Shown piece by piece: positions 5,356-6,002 of a DNA stretch of 6,002 nucleotides. The stretch comes from Ktedonobacter sp. (lineage in GTDB: Bacteria; Chloroflexota; Ktedonobacteria; Ktedonobacterales; Ktedonobacteraceae). The notes beneath the pieces were generated by a model. That model was given only the letters and a program-made list of their open reading frames with translations, made no database searches and had not been told where the DNA came from. Where the stretch lies: assembly GCA_003450555.1 (NCBI GenBank), contig DMFQ01000468.1, forward strand, positions 1 to 6,002, written 5' to 3'. Both the position numbers and the translations under genes were made by a program. The number at the start of each line of letters is the position of its first letter. Within the stretch, counting starts at the first letter, position 1.

Positions 5356-5818
5356 AATCGCAAGGTCCAAGGTTGAGATCGTGTCCACATTGTGAACAAA
5401 GTCCTGCGCAATCTTCCCGGCACAGCGTCACCATCGGAATTGCAATCAGTACATTTTGTCGTATCGCCTCGGTCAAATCAATTATATGGTGATCGTCGAT
5501 GGGGAAGATATCTTCCTCATCTATAGGAGGCAATGCTATACCGGTCACCACGTCAACTGTCGGATAAAATTGTTCCATAAAGGGAACATGCAACGGTTGC
5601 TCGAACGTCGTCAAACAACGGGTACATGAAAGTTCTAGTACCAAATCCACCCAACCATCAACGAGTAGCCCCTGGTTAGTGCGACGAATGCGCACATGAC
5701 CGTCAAGTGGGCCAACTATTTTGAGATCTTCATCAAGCTGAACACCTTCTTCATGAATAGGATACTCAAGAGTTGCTCCGACCGAGGCCTTCATAAGCTG
5801 CGCCACATTATACAGCAT
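5339..5818 (-). CDS. yceD: DUF177/YceD family protein (large ribosomal subunit accumulation), C-terminus probably cut by a frameshift
   Basis: YceD-family proteins are small, usually encoded just before rpmF, and are linked to 23S rRNA or large-subunit accumulation. The 159-residue product starts MLYNVAQLMKASVGATLEY, a typical family opening. It has a central CxxC (C65, C68) and a C-terminal cysteine cluster (C133, C137, C141, C144, C153) ending in a CGHDLNLGPC-type motif, a plausible zinc site. I chose the ATG at 5818 because AAGGA lies 10 nt upstream (5829-5833). An ATG at 5851, 11 codons earlier, has no visible Shine-Dalgarno sequence. The frame stops at TGA shortly after the GPC motif, whereas family members normally continue with a DPR-F-x-L-xx-L segment. 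That segment is present in the next frame (see the separate entry). Repairing the frame would give about 181 residues. The family call is firm; whether the truncated form is functional or an artefact is open. Confidence 0.88.
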   Translation of the reverse strand: MLYNVAQLMKASVGATLEYPIHEEGVQLDEDLKIVGPLDGHVRIRRTNQGLLVDGWVDLVLELSCTRCLTTFEQPLHVPFMEQFYPTVDVVTGIALPPIDEEDIFPIDDHHIIDLTEAIRQNVLIAIPMVTLCREDCAGLCSQCGHDLNLGPCDWQARS

Positions 5819-5922
5819 AGTGTCTATTTCCTTTCCCAGTGAAAGTAACATAAAGTTGGTAGATAAAATAGCTTTGGCACAACCTTGATCATAGATACTG
5901 TGCTTCTCTGTGGTGCTCGTTT

Positions 5923-5951
5923 ATTATAGACAAGCATTACGAGGGTGTCAA
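5923..5951 (-). promoter_or_regulatory. Consensus sigma-70 promoter of the yceD-rpmF-fabD unit
   Basis: Read on the minus strand, TTGACA (5946-5951) and TATAAT (5923-5928) are separated by exactly 17 bases, so both hexamers and the spacing match the housekeeping sigma-70 consensus. Transcription would start near 5916, giving a leader of roughly 100 nt before the yceD ATG at 5818. A perfect consensus suggests strong expression by the main sigma factor, in keeping with a ribosomal protein operon. No clear operator overlaps it. Confidence 0.85.
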
Positions 5952-6002
5952 GCCCTGCTGGTAGAAGGTGCCAGGGCAGGGGCAAGGCCTATAGGCGCGA
6001 AC

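Noticed and set aside
5952..5977. GCCCTG/CAGGGC inverted repeat directly upstream of the -35 box of the yceD promoter
   Set aside because: Only six-base arms with a 14-nt loop in GC-rich sequence; no T-run for a terminator and too weak to call an operator, although proximity to the promoter was noted.

Overview
The window reads almost entirely from the minus strand and carries a bacterial housekeeping cluster. In transcription order (right to left) it holds: a DUF177/YceD protein, ribosomal protein L32 (rpmF), malonyl-CoA:ACP transacylase (fabD), an Asp23/YqhY-like protein, nusB, acyl carrier protein (acpP), an ECF-type RNA polymerase sigma factor with a small overlapping gene behind it, then tatA and tatC. 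No tRNA, rRNA, CRISPR array, insertion sequence or convincing plus-strand gene is visible. Base composition looks close to half G+C. The gene order, a sigma factor followed by a small overlapping unknown gene, and protein style suggest a Chloroflexota bacterium, possibly Ktedonobacteria; this is an inference from general resemblance, not a proven assignment.

Layout. A textbook sigma-70 promoter (TTGACA, 17 nt, TATAAT) at the right edge drives yceD-rpmF-fabD. A second one (TTGACA, 17 nt, TATCTT) in the 229-nt gap after fabD drives asp23-nusB-acpP, with nusB and acpP overlapping by one base (TAATG). This second unit ends in a long AT-rich inverted repeat followed by a T-run, a likely terminator. 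The sigma factor and its small partner follow as a separate two-gene unit, then tatA-tatC with 33 nt between them. Stem-loops also lie between rpmF and fabD, between asp23 and nusB, and after tatC.

How the genes fit together. fabD and acpP supply the malonyl-ACP donor for fatty-acid elongation. YceD and L32 belong to the large ribosomal subunit, and NusB to rRNA transcription antitermination. The Asp23/YqhY-like protein is the family found beside nusB and acetyl-CoA carboxylase genes in Bacillus. The cluster therefore couples membrane lipid synthesis with ribosome production. TatA and TatC form the core of the twin-arginine translocase, which exports folded proteins. The sigma factor and small protein may be a regulatory module.

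The most notable anomaly is in yceD. Its reading frame stops early at a TGA, but the missing family-like C-terminus is readable for more than 20 codons in the next frame, which indicates a frameshift or a local sequence error. I saw no clear new biological system. The least explained piece is the 100-residue protein overlapping the end of the sigma factor gene.
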